A stretch of 64,000 nt of DNA from Brienomyrus brachyistius. Its lineage: Eukaryota > Chordata > Actinopteri > Osteoglossiformes > Mormyridae. The stretch lies in NCBI RefSeq assembly GCF_023856365.1, contig NW_026042404.1:141501-205500 (forward strand), read 5' to 3'. Under the pieces are notes generated by a model, which saw nothing but the letters and a program-made list of their open reading frames with translations, was not told the origin of the DNA and did no database searches. This document shows positions 46,601 to 55,540 of the stretch, in pieces; within the stretch, counting starts at the first letter, position 1, and every line of letters starts with the position of its first letter. The position numbers and the translations under genes were made by a program.

Positions 46601-49600
46601 GTCGGTAACAGGGGCCTCCGAGGGGGGTCATTGATCATTGTTTTCAATGGAGTTTGGGTTATATGGTTGTTTCCCTACTCTACAATTCCTAGCTAAGTGT
46701 CCAGGTTTCCTGCATGTCCAGCAAATGTTATCTTGCTGAGACGAATTCCTGTAATTGTTTCTGAAAACACCTCTCCCCCTTCCTCGGCCTCTTGACCTTC
46801 CTCTGAATCCTCCCCTCCCCGGAGGATTCATTTGCACTAGCGCTACTACTTCTGAGGCGCTGAATATTGTGTCTGTCTTTTCCTGTTTCTGCGCTTTCTG
46901 CGCGTGTTGAGCATATTATAGTGCTTGTTGGACTGAACCAGTATTCTGATGTACCCAATGTTTGTCAAGATATTTTCGCAATTCGGGCTTTAGGCCTGCG
47001 ACAAAAGCTCGTTTTAGCTGTTGTTGGTACACTCCTACTGCCTCTTCATCAAATGGGATCCCTGAGTTTCCTCTAAATACAACTCTCATTCTATCCATAA
47101 AATCCTCAGGTTCCTCTCCATCTTTTTGTTTACATTGCGCTATTCGTCCATAGTCTGCGCGTCTTACGAAGGCTGTCTCTACCCTGTTTCGCAAGTCTCG
47201 TAATGCTTGTATGAGTTCCTGCGAGTCATGTGCTAAGACTTCATCATTATTACCATGTCCTGTGAAGTCTCCCGCTACACGTCCCCATTTATGGGTAAAC
47301 AACTGTCTGAGACATCTATACATTTCCCTGCCGTTCAAATGAAAACTACTTTGTAATTCTAGGATGGCAGTCCAAAACTCGGGTACCCCTTCTTCAACCG
47401 GGGGTATTCCTTTTAAAGCCGCTGTTCTATCCTCAGCGGTCCAGGGTCTATATACTAACATAGTTTCGGGTCCTGCATTATTTGGGCCTCGATTTGGATT
47501 TGCCACTTCTACGAGTGGACACACCAAATCATTCTCCCAGTCTTCCTGTTCTGTGTCATTTTTTGGATGCCAGCGTACTTTACTTGTCTCCAGATCCTTT
47601 AACGGATACAGAGAAGGGTTAGACCCTCGGGTCATCATTCGAGATGATTCCCCTCCTCCTATTTGTCGTCTATTTACAGCTGGAACTGGTGCAGGCGCAA
47701 TCATTGGAATTTGTGGGGGCAGTAAGGGAACTGGAGCGGCAGAAGATTTTGTTGCCGTCTCCTCATCTAGTGTAATTAAAGTCGCCTGTAATTTTTTCTC
47801 CTTATTTCCCTTTTTTTGCTGTCTTTTATTATCTCTTAATTTACTCTGTTCTAACCATGCATCAGAAAAAACATATTCTTTTTTTCTGTCTTTACCTTCT
47901 TTCTTATTGGTAGTCTGTAACATCTCCAGTTTTAAGTTTCCCTGTAATTTTAATATATCTGGAGTGTGGAGTTTTCCTTCAAACCCATGTTTTTTTCCTC
48001 CATCTCTGACTACTTATTTGTCCTGATCCTGGCTTATATCCTTCCATAAACTTCTCATCTCCCTCTAGTTCCATTTGTTTACTTTGATTCTTCCCCATTG
48101 TTACCTTTTAATGGATACACTACAAAAAATAAAAAATCCTAAAAGCAAGTCTCTGGCATGAGACCTCAGGAGGACACTAACACGGCCTTCTACTGCTCCC
48201 TATTAGAGCAGCGGTGTTAGTTTTCAGGGATGAAACCCGTCCTTGATCCTTCAGTCACCAGTATGTTGTTGCTTTTAGGGTGGATCGTGTAGGTTAATCT
48301 AAAACCTATAAAAACACATCCACATACAACACTGTATATATTTCCAACAACGCCTACTTTCTCTCCCGGTTAATTTCGGCTAACCTCAACCACATGCATG
48401 TCTTGGCCACCTACTTATTTAGGTGCCGTATCTCTCACTTGGCCACCTACTCACTTAGGTGCCATATCTCTCACCTGTATAGTGTGCTCTCTGATCCGTC
48501 ACCGAGGTCCTTCAGACATCACCAGACGTCGAGCGCAGTTCTAACCACCGGCCTGATGACGAATTCACATCACAGGTCTTTCTTGCACCCGACTTCGAGT
48601 GGCTGTCGACAGACTTCGGTGTCGCTTCTCTCGGCGTACTGGAGACGTCTTCGGGGTTCCTCGGATCCGGCTCGAAGGACCAAATTCTATGTTGGGGAAA
48701 GCGCCCGGCGTTTCCACCCCAACTCCACATTTATGAGACACACACAGGTTACAGTTTTACTTGCAAGGGTACCCACACTCTCTGCAATGCAAACTACAGC
48801 AGAATGTGTTACAAAGGGTGGTTCCCCTTGTCTTCTTTATTTATAGTCAATGGGGGGCGCAAGAGAGGGAAGTGAGATTCTTATCTAAGTAGGCAGCTGT
48901 TAACCACCTACTTAGAGTACAATAGCTAAGAGTATGTGGCTAGAAGATAAGAAATAACGTATACATATATATTTACACTCATTGCTGATCATACAGAAAT
49001 GATTAACAACTGTTTCTTCAACCTAACAGTCCCAAACACTTTTCCTGCATCAAAAGTCAAACTAGTCCCTATTCCTGCCATGAAAGGTTCACATAATGTC
49101 ACCGATACCTGAACCAACCATGTTTATCAGAGGATGCCAACCCTTTGGCTGCAGCTTTCTCTGCACACGCTGAGAGAGTCTTCAGTGTAGCAGGAAAAGA
49201 TTTCAGGCCAGAAGATTGCAAATTAAATCATGAAACCTTTGAAGATATTATGCTGAATAAATGTAATAATAATGAAAAATTAGCAATGTGTATTGGAATA
49301 AAGCATAATTGTATTTGCCATGACGTTTTGCTTTTCGCTGTAGTGCTATGGTTGAACGGAAAAACTTACTTTTGTGTGCATAAGAAAATAAATAGGAGGA
49401 ACTACGAAACCAAGTAATTCCTTTTACTATGTATACTTTTTCTTTAATGTTAAAAGATAGACAAACTAGTAATGGGCAAACAGCTCTTCGGCTCTTGAAT
49501 TAAATTATGCAGGTACTACAGCAAAATGCTCAAAAATACCAAAACACATCAAGAGCTAAATATGCAAAAACAATAAATACCTTCCTGTGGAAAAGGGGCA

Positions 49601-51825
49601 ACATAAACCAAATGTAAAGTCACGAAAATCATGAAAATATAAAGTACACTTTACACACTTCATTTCTTTGAATTGAAATTAATTATATTCATCTACCTTC
49701 ATACATTAATACAAGACATTATATGATTATAATGTTTGTTATTATCATATAATTTTTATTTAGGTATTATGTAGGTGCAGTTAATGTATAGTGTTACCTG
49801 ATATATACTAATAAGCAGTAATACAATAAAAAGAGAGAAGAATGTCAGCTGTTCTCCAAGAAGTTACTGATTTCTTGGATGGCTAGAAGAACATCGATTC
49901 AGTTCCCAAAAATCTGTAAGAACAATTTTTGAGGATCTGTATTTTCCATTGTTATTCTCAAAGGGCTGTCATCATGACTATTTTGCTTTTCAGGTAAAGA
50001 CTCCAACAGCAGGACTGTGGTACAGCAGCCTGTGTCTGACACATTGCAGCCAGGAGACTCTGTGAGCCTGCAGTGTACGATAGAGACTGGGAGCTGTGCA
50101 GGAGAACACAGTGTTTACTGGTTCAGACATGGATCAGGAGAATCCCTTCCTGGAGTCATTTACAGCCCTGGAAACAGCAGTGATGAGTGTGAGAAGAGCC
50201 CTGAGGCTGGATCTCCTACACGGAGCTGCGTCTACAGCCTCCCCAAGGGGAACCTCAGCCTCTCCGATGCTGGGACTTACTACTGCGCTGTGGCCATGTG
50301 TGGGGAGATGCTGTTTGGGAACGGCACATAGCTGGATATAGATGGTAACACCCAGTGTGGGGAGATGCTGTTTGGGAACGGCACACAGCTGGATATAGAT
50401 GGTAGCACCCAGTGTGGAGAGTATATCTGCTTCAAAGTTTTATTTAGCTTATTCTGCTATTAAGACATTTATTTCTTTTTTTAATGTAATGAATTTTCTA
50501 ATTTAAGTGCTTAAATTAAATTACACAGATGTTAATTTAATAATTATCCATCCATCCATCCATTTTCCAAACCGCTTATCCTATTGGGTCGCGGGGGGTC
50601 CGGAGCCTAATTTAATAATTATTTCAAATATTAATATCCATCCATCCATCCATTTTCCAAACCGCTTATCCTATTGGGTCGCGGGGGGTCCGGAGCCTAA
50701 TTTAATAATTATTTCAAATATTAATATAAATTGTTAAAATACAAAATACTAGAAGTTCATGTTAAAAATGGACTATTTACAAAACAACTGCTGTAATGTG
50801 TTATCGATTTGATCTTTAACTAATGTAATGTAAGCAAATGGGAAATGTGTCTCTATATCATTATGCTGAAATCTATCTCTTTGTTACAGGCTTTCAGAAG
50901 CTGCTGGATCCTCTTCACTCTGGCTTGCTGATAGTTTTATCTTGCAGCATTATTCTGAACGTTGCTCTCATTTGTATAAGATGTAAACTGACCTGTACAC
51001 ACTGTGCAGGTACGCTGCCCGGCTTTATGCACTCAGAAGGACAAAATGTAGATTTTAACAAATTATAGAAATATAAAATTGTTTTATGATAGATAACATT
51101 TTCATATTAAAACCACTCTTGCAGGTAATACAGTTTTAAAATCCATTATTAAATCTCACCTTATTTATATAAACCTTTTTGTACTGTAAGATTTACATTT
51201 TTGTATTATATCTTTCATATTTTGCAAAATCTATTGAAATATACATGTTGCAATAAGTTGCATATCAATAACTTTTATTACCAAGATCTCCTTTATAGCA
51301 ATTTTATTATATATGATATATGAGAACAAATGACACGTATCCAAACATGCACACTTAAATTGACAGAAGTCATTTTTACTTTCATTTTTGAGACAAAAAG
51401 GATGTTGATTGCTTGAAAATTCGGAATGTTATCTGACCACGGTATGATACCGTGCGAAATTAAATAATATATTGATGTGTTATATATTTTAAACAGATGA
51501 AAAGAACAGTGATATATCAAAAGTGGAATGGTCACGCAAGCAAGTATGTAATAAATATTTCAAATTACAAATCGTCAGTAAAACAAATGAACCTCAGACT
51601 GATTTCCATCCTGGGATCAGCATTTTAAGTGCTATTTGTGAAAATAGGTAATAGCAAACCGATTTGATCCATCCAATTCTGCCATCTTTGTCTCCACAGT
51701 GCCATGACGAGGACACACTGAATTACGCTGCCCTGAACCTTAAGAAGCCAAAACCCAGGAGACAGAAGAAAGACGGGAATAATGACACTCTGTATTCTGA
51801 CCTCCGCTACAGAGATTATGAATAA
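39886..51825 (+). CDS. Novel immune-type receptor (NITR), inhibitory type; carries a premature stop
   Basis: Six exons: 39886-39919 (leader MFRLFGLLIFI), 40088-40435 (V domain with J-like FGNGT), 49994-50344 (second Ig domain), 50890-51009 (transmembrane), 51497-51543, and 51700-51825 (tail). All splice sites are GT-AG, phases agree, and the total is 1026 nt, or 341 residues if read through. NITRs are teleost surface receptors on lymphoid cells, probably NK-like. V: Cys in LTCFC and YYCAA, but the core Trp is Leu (VTLFKQ; TTG is one base from TGG). Transmembrane: GLLIVLSCSIILNVALICI has no charged residue, as in inhibitory members. Tail: LNYAAL is an ITIM and TLYSDL is ITSM-like. Lesion: TAG at 50329-50331 ends the protein at 239 residues before the membrane segment, so this allele would encode a soluble two-Ig form or be a pseudogene. 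Intron 2 (9.56 kb) holds an antisense provirus. The particular NITR subfamily is not determined. Confidence 0.92.
40088..40435 (+). CDS. NITR exon 2: V domain plus J-like segment
   Basis: The acceptor TTTTTGCAG precedes 40088 and the donor CACAG|GTAAAT follows 40435. It encodes V-domain strands with the DSAVYYC signature near the end, followed directly by VTFGNGTFVII. V and J are thus already joined in one exon, which separates NITRs from rearranging antigen receptors. The exon starts and ends in phase 1. Confidence 0.93.
40436..41369. other. NITR intron 2, left part
   Basis: Holds an (ATT)n microsatellite at about 40607-40636, a GGACTGTGCAAAAATCTTAAG stretch resembling a Tc1-type end (about 40767-40790), and an A-T rich repeat starting AGGGATGTGCACC at about 40884. 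No coding sequence. Confidence 0.5.
41375..41713 (-). repeat. ERV 3' LTR
   Basis: Identical to the 5' LTR except for one base. The AATAAA signal is at 41521-41526 (minus strand). Confidence 0.95.
41714..41726 (-). promoter_or_regulatory. ERV polypurine tract
   Basis: The minus strand reads ACAGGAGGGAC immediately before the 3' LTR, the usual primer site for plus-strand synthesis. It is short and ends in C. Confidence 0.6.
41891..42408 (-). pseudogene. env: ERV env remnant, internally deleted
   Basis: 42408-42085 opens MALIGWGCGKVTLGVILVVGL, a long signal peptide. A short surface-unit start with NVTNC (glycosylation site) and CYVCS follows, and the frame stops after 107 residues. Directly after, in another frame, 42085-41891 gives LYFLLFFILFFCCFITVIPC and an Asp/Glu-rich end, like the membrane anchor and tail of a transmembrane subunit. 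Everything between (most of surface unit, cleavage site, fusion peptide, heptads) is missing. Retroviral Env is usually 450-650 residues. This copy cannot make a functional envelope. Confidence 0.7.
42500..45556 (-). CDS. pol: ERV pol: reverse transcriptase, RNase H, integrase
   Basis: Open for 1018 residues in the gag-pro frame. RT: LPQGFSESP (152-160) and catalytic YVDD (185-188). A connection domain follows, then RNase H with YVDGSAS (D491), AAELYA (E530), YTDSQYV (D551) and FADKTAKEA (D621). Integrase: zinc domain with His near 695-699 and CRTC (726-729). Catalytic triad: D761 (HMDFIEL), D819 (IRSDNGTHF) and E855 (SAGLVERTNG), with 35 residues between the last two. C-terminus: GLTPFEIVYGRP and a WDGPYQVLLTTPTAVKI GPY/F module, as in gamma-like retroviruses. 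All catalytic residues are present. The start is not an ATG of its own; the protein would come from a gag-pro-pol precursor, here cut by the TGA upstream. Confidence 0.95.
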   Translation of the reverse strand: MWSSSPTDVGLVKGFPPYKVIVKSEHRPVVRQYPLKPEAEKGIAPVVQDMLASGILREAPEATCNTPIFPVQKGHTGKWRMVQDLRPVNNIVQHAAPDVPNPHLLLNSLTPDKSYFSVVDLSNAFFSVPLHPDSQHLFGFTYKGKKYTYTRLPQGFSESPHVYTMALRYSMSTCEIPSHSQVLLYVDDILIAADSEQHCKETTLTVLQHLYNTGHKASKQKLQYCKKTVVYLGHNLSQKGRSLLEIRKQAIQEAPKPQTKQQMMSFLGLCNYCREWLPDYAFLVQPLQNLIYGKEMTLKDKIQWTEDGENAFTNLKRMLQTNVTLALPDYQQPFTLCVDANQGYMKAVLTQPFGAKERPLAFYSKRLDAVAAGFPQCLQACAAAAEAVKVSAELVLCHPLILKVPHSVSLILLQTPLPFLTHTRHLTLVSLLLSQPNIELQRCGLLNPSTLLPTAEDGEPHSCKATIEEQTKPRADILQTFIPGSEVVYVDGSASKNDMGKNKVGYAVVTSTEVLEANALPSTCSAQAAELYAVIRACELFKNKSLTIYTDSQYVFAAVHHHARVWKNRGFRTSQGTSLTHTNLLLRLLDVVHLPTHFALCKCKAHQTDDSAETAGNSFADKTAKEAALKQPTLSVADILFIDSDVLCDAQIHAPKIEVQSWIKRGAIQREKVYYMNDKPILPKNLYKTAALVSHGNTHVSTGGMVHIIQQYFYAINFSDYAKQFCRTCLICCKHNAQGNIRPKRGQFPTAEYPFQVVHMDFIELSWSQGKKYCLVIIDTFSKWVEIYPVKHCDAMTVAKCLVSHYFPTYGIPHIIRSDNGTHFVNQTMSLCSQALGFTLKNHCAYHPQSAGLVERTNGTIKTRLRKTVEETKRPWPECLSLVKLWMRITPTPAGLTPFEIVYGRPFPLATEMNDIEKADRENTLADWMRKLLTSQQKHSPSSLPVNSVSTQQDNLQPGDWVLVKVLLRKDWSTPRWDGPYQVLLTTPTAVKIAERPSWIHKSHCKPIKPLSEASATE
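45617..46627 (-). pseudogene. pro: ERV protease and extra domain, in frame with gag across a TGA
   Basis: The frame continues straight from the gag stop (TGA followed by C) with no shift. The protease has CLCDTGACRT (catalytic DTG, residues 53-55 counted from 46579) and VNLLGRDLM at 116-124, the usual second motif. About 190 further residues follow before the next stop, more than protease needs. They carry HVTM (194-197) and HVSL (255-258), the pair of H-x-(S/T)-x motifs of 2H phosphoesterases, with a plausible beta/alpha pattern between. The frame ends in TGA (45619-45617), and reverse transcriptase follows in the same frame, so that stop is probably a lesion. Similar HVSL-containing stretches occur in other fish ERV polyproteins as I recall; the 2H assignment is my inference. 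Confidence 0.85.
46628..48098 (-). pseudogene. gag: ERV gag (matrix, capsid, nucleocapsid), disrupted
   Basis: An ATG at 48098-48096 opens MGKNQSK, a myristoylation-type start. That frame is joined to the main one only through a one-base slip in an A-rich run near 48010-48000. The main frame (47923-46919) has a basic N-terminus, a proline-rich linker (about residues 65-85), and capsid-like helices with PLKDLE, RPWTAEDRTAALKG and KDGEEPEDFMDRM. TAA at 46918-46916 interrupts it. The same frame then continues to an Arg/Gly-rich stretch and one zinc knuckle, CWTCRKPGHLARNC (CX2CX4HX4C). It ends at TGA 46630-46628. Gag would package the genome; this copy has two lesions before nucleocapsid. Confidence 0.9.
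48666..48682 (-). promoter_or_regulatory. ERV primer-binding site, tRNA-Tyr
   Basis: The minus strand reads TGGTCCTTCGAGCCGGA, seven bases inside the 5' LTR. It is the complement of the vertebrate tRNA-Tyr 3' end with CCA (17 of 17, recalled). Confidence 0.85.
48690..49028 (-). repeat. ERV 5' LTR
   Basis: On the minus strand it starts TGTTAGG and ends CCCCAACA. It carries a TATA-like region (TATATATGTATAC) and AATAAA (48836-48841). In place it would drive transcription against the NITR gene. Confidence 0.95.
49100..49290 (+). pseudogene. hAT transposase C-terminal (dimerisation) fragment
   Basis: AAAFSAHAERVFSVAGKDFR, then CKLNHETFEDIMLNKCNNN, is the hAT C-terminal dimerisation signature (S-x-ERVFS-x-AG, later E-x-L-x-x-K). 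Only this end is present, just beyond the provirus target site, in NITR intron 2. Confidence 0.8.
49994..50344 (+). CDS. NITR exon 3: second Ig domain with TAG near its end
   Basis: Domain landmarks: SVSLQCTIE, VYWFRHGSGE (core Trp present), extra Cys pairs (GSCAGE, DECEKS, RSCVYS) typical of NITR I domains, and DAGTYYCAVAM, then MLFGNGT. The next codon is TAG (50329-50331) where the adjacent 57-bp duplicate has CAG. The donor GATG|GTAACA follows 50344. A second donor, GATG|GTAGCA after 50401, is in the same phase, but the stop lies before both. Confidence 0.92.
50299..50412 (+). repeat. 57-bp tandem duplication across NITR exon 3 end and donor
   Basis: TGTGGGGAGATGCTG starts at 50299 and 50356; a diverged third start is at 50413. 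Each unit holds the FGNGT motif plus donor. Differences: TAG versus CAG, and GGTAAC versus GGTAGC. As 57 is 19 codons, the unit is in frame. Confidence 0.96.
50547..50726 (-). repeat. Two 90-bp tandem units made of SINE S1 tails, in NITR intron 3
   Basis: Each unit has about 65 bp of the S1 3' end (CATCCATCCATTTTCC to GGGGTCCGGAGCC) followed by TAATTTAATAATTATTTC. The two units appear identical. A 5'-truncated SINE was thus duplicated together with its flank. Confidence 0.93.
50890..51825 (+). CDS. NITR exons 4-6: transmembrane segment and signalling tail
   Basis: Exon 4 (50890-51009) encodes the membrane helix followed by CIRCKLTCTHCA, a Cys-rich juxtamembrane stretch. Exon 5 (51497-51543) adds DEKNSDISKVEWSRKQ. 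Exon 6 (51700-51825) holds LNYAAL and TLYSDLRYRDYE before TAA; the AATAAA overlapping the stop could serve as a poly(A) signal. No basic residue lies in the helix, so pairing with an ITAM adaptor is unlikely. Confidence 0.9.
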
Positions 51826-53600
51826 AGATGCTTCTCATTCATGTCAGTCACACAGAGTGTTCAGGGTGTAGCTTTAATAATGTTCAGAGGAGGGCAGGGG
51901 AGCCAGTGCTTCTGAGACTGAATCACGGGATTTTACGGAGCACCGGTGCTGAGTTTGGTGTCAGTGTGTTTGGGGCGCATTTTTACTGGAAGTGCAAATG
52001 TTCAAGCCAGACTGGGGGCTGAGGGAGGGGGAGAGGGGAGCCACAGAGATTATTTCTTCATGGCATGGGGGGGAATAAGCGGCTTTAATGTTGTGGAAAG
52101 GCTGAGTTGCTGCAATCAGTTCTTTGATGTCACACATGCTTACTTGTCTCCCTTGTGTACCATGCTGAATGGTTTGGGGCAAACGCACAGGGACTGATCG
52201 ATTATATTAAACAGATGAAAGAAACTGAATGAAAATTTCAAGTGTTCTTAAATTACGTTTTTCATTTAATTGTGTGTTCTGGATGTATTTTTGAGTATAT
52301 ACATGTACCTGTATATGTACCTGTATATATACCTGTGTCGTTAATAACGATGTGGATAATTAAGAAAGAGGAGTTTTGTTTCTTGCTCCCTGTCTTGTTA
52401 CTTGGCTCACAAACATACACACACATAGACACACACACAAACATACACAGACACACAAACACACACACACATAGACACACACACACACAAACACACATGC
52501 ACACATGCACACACACACACTGCTACGGCTCTGTAAGAACACTACCATGCTCTTTTGTGTGAGTGGGGTGGGGGGTGTTAAATAAGATGAAAATGACAAT
52601 GGCTGTACTTTTGTTATGTCAGTTGTGTTTCTATAGTCATTGTATCATATTCCACAAGCTTTTTATTCTACAAGATGTACAAGCCAGTCAGTGTATTCAG
52701 TGGGGTGTTCAGGAGTCATTAGGTTCTGAAAAATGTCTTGCATTTAAAACATAATGTACTTTTGAATACTTAAGTATTTTTAGATGCAAATACTCCAGTA
52801 CTTTAACTGAAGTAAAAAATTAACTGAAAAACTTTGAGTATTATTTGACGAGGAGTATCTATACTTAACTCAAGTAGTGAAGTTGTGTACTTTGTCCACC
52901 TCTGTCCAAAAGTGACATACAGCTGTAAGCTGTTTGGGTTTGTTTGTCTGCTGAGTGCTTCTCTGCAGTGCTGCAGATGTTTCCACTGGTTAGATGCAGC
53001 TCAGGAAGACTGACCCACTGACTGCACTGTGCTGGACTCACTTTGCAAAGAGTAAAAACCACACAGACAGAACAATATCTGCTTCTTGTAAGACCCTGTT
53101 TCCTCTCTACCTCACCCAGGTCACGCTTTCAAGTATTCAGCCTAAGTTATTTTATCCAAACAAGCCACCATTATTATTCATGCAGCTGGACATTTGACTG
53201 GAGCACATGATTGCTACATATCACTACTGTACATGGAACGGAATGTACAGTTTTCACAACAGAACTTTAGAAAAGCAAAATTCTCATCAGTCCACATCTC
53301 TAACCACCACACATCCTAGGGCTCCCATTTATAATGGTACATTTTTGTTTTATTCACATTCTTTTTCATCACACAGATAAACACCATCCATTAATCTTAC
53401 AGCATGTATCCTGGTCAGGGTGATGGGGACGACACCACCTATATCGAGTGTGATTTAAGGCCAAGACCTTAAAAGGGAGAGTCAAGACTGAGGCTTGTTA
53501 CAAGAGCAGTGGGGCACAAAACAACAAACAACATCATTATGAATGTAAAATAAATGGATGTATATATAAATATAGGGTAATAATAGAAACAAAAAATAAG
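51826..53600. other. NITR 3' flank; no gene
   Basis: Contains a (CA)n-rich microsatellite (below), low-complexity A-T sequence and short frames with no recognisable content. Confidence 0.4.
52418..52520. repeat. Compound (CA)n microsatellite
   Basis: ACACACA runs broken by AT and AG units. The Cys/Val-rich frames on the other strand are artefacts of the repeat. Confidence 0.95.
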
Positions 53601-53639
53601 AATAATTACATACAGAGGAATATTATAGGAATATTAAAA

Positions 53640-54310
53640 TTAACTTATACACAATCCTTAACTTATACACAATCCTATTGCATGTAACATTATTGCTCAT
53701 GTGCCAGATATTAGCCTCCCAAAGGAAGCTGCCACACAGGGCATAATGCACTGGCTCAATGCAACACTGCACATCAGTGAATAAGGAGGAACAATATTGC
53801 AGATCAGCAGCAGATAGAAACTGTATCAGAAGACAGTGAACAGGGGAAAAGTTCAATGAGCAGAGTGCAGATTATAAAGCCTGACTGCTGTGGGGCCCAA
53901 TGACCTGCGGTACCGTTCTGTCACACGCCGGGTGTCTGAGTCTCTTACTGAAGGAGCTGCCCTTACGGGCCTCCATAGTCTGCTGGGGGGGTGAGAGGTG
54001 TCACATAAAATTGATGACAGCCTTGTTATCAGCCTGCTCTCATCCATCTACTCTACAGTGCCAAGGGACGCTCCTCCCTGATGATGAGAGGAGTCTAAGC
54101 ATGTGGACATTTGGGATAATGTGAGTTCAGAACTGGATGGTCAGCTGTACGACTTCCAGTCTGTAGGCAGACTCATCACCTTCAGTTATGATGGCAAACA
54201 CAGTAGTATCACCTGCAAAATTCAGGATCTTCACTGGAGCAGCAGTGATTTGTGTAGAAATTGAAGAGAAGAGGGAGAGCACAGAGCCTGGAGGAGCTCA
54301 GTGCTGAGGG
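53640..54310 (-). pseudogene. LINE 3' (RT C-terminal) fragment
   Basis: The minus strand reads LSSILCDTSHPPSRL and later RRSLGPTAVRLYN, the D-x-SHP...P-x-AVRL-x-N pattern at the end of fish LINE ORF2. A few more antisense pieces extend to about 54310. Multiple stops. Confidence 0.55.
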
Positions 54311-55540
54311 TCAGCGTGTCTGATGTGTGCTGTAAGCATACAGATGTCCTGCATTTGTGGAACATTTTGTTTGTGCTGCTGTTTATATGTGTTGTTGACG
54401 CTGCAGTCAGTAATTTTCCACTAGCAGTCTCACCTCTGCATTTTACAGGAAGACTGACCGACTGAGAGCAGGGTGTTTGTGTCTCTCTTCTCAGTGAGCG
54501 AAAACCACACAACCATCAGGTCCTCAGCTCAGGCCCACTGCTTCACTAGAAAAACCACAAAGGGTATTTTTATCTAAAAGTGGGTGAGCAAGTGAGATGT
54601 TATTGACAGCATGAATTTGTCTACTAACATTTTAAATTCAAACCTAAAAAGCAGTATGTCCAGGATGTCAGTAATTACATTTAGTCAGTATGAACAATTT
54701 GGGTGCAATAATATAGAATAATGTAGAATTTTGCATAATTCAGTTAATACCAGTAAGATACCGATCATTAACACTATAAGGTCATGTTGCTGAATCTCAT
54801 TGTTAAAGTTAAATGAATCTACGCATTTTTATACACACAAGACTGTGCTTAGTTCATCTTTCAGTCAAAATCACACAGTGAGGCAAATCTGACCATCTTA
54901 ATTGTTTTTGCTTGTGTGGAATGGCATCCCATGCAGGCCTGTGCTCTGTGCTTCCTGGGACAGGTCCCACCCTCTCCAGACCCCGATGAGAATTAGTAGT
55001 CGCTGGATAAAAGATTGACAAAAGATAAAAATACAAAAGTCATTCTTGCTGTCTAACCTCTGATTACTGCATGACATTTCTGATTTCTGATAACTGATAA
55101 GTAGAAAATATGTTTAGTCTCTTGCTTGGTGGTAAGAAAAAAGGAGAACCACAAAGAGCACAGTCATTTTCAAGGTTATTTCTCACTGGTCAGTGTGAAA
55201 GGCTGCGTCATTAATATAACGCCGGGCTCAGCACAGTGACTGCACCTGCGCTGCACTGTAGAACACAAGCCAGGCTGCAGACCATCAGCCCTGAAAGTTA
55301 AAACAGGACTCGTATGTGTGTCATGTGGTGTTTAATAAAAATTTACAGGACAGAACATAGTGGATTCAGTTTCCTTTGCTCTTACACTCCCAGTCCAAAG
55401 TGTGGCCACGACTGCTGTCAATGCATCTGTCTCTTTTTTCACCTTAATTTTTCACCTGTGTTATTCACCTTAATATCAAAAGGCTCCAAAGCAGTACAGT
55501 AATGCAGAACAAATATTGTAACTAACAAGGAAGTGGGGAG
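54311..55540. other. No gene seen
   Basis: Unassigned sequence with short open frames on both strands. Confidence 0.35.

Larger units (their letters stand above)
41375..49028 (-). mobile_element. Full-length endogenous retrovirus, class I-like, antisense in NITR intron 2
   Basis: A provirus of 7654 bp with LTRs 48690-49028 (5') and 41375-41713 (3'), each 339 bp and differing at one base (A/G in GATTA/GCAAC). The host flanks GTCCC are duplicated exactly (41370-41374 and 49029-49033). Order on the minus strand: LTR, tRNA-Tyr primer site, gag, pro, extra domain, RT-RNase H-integrase, short env remnant, polypurine tract, LTR. Integrase of the GLTPFEIVYGRP type and the in-frame gag-pro layout point to gamma/epsilon-like (class I) retroviruses. 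Several stops and a frameshift make this copy defective. Age is low, judged by the LTRs. Confidence 0.96.

Noticed and set aside
47364..48026. 220-residue plus-strand frame
   Set aside because: It lies exactly opposite ERV gag and has a Ser/Phe-rich composition expected from the antisense of Gag; it has no motif.
52262..52599. Cys/Val-rich minus-strand frames
   Set aside because: Translation of a (CA)n microsatellite.
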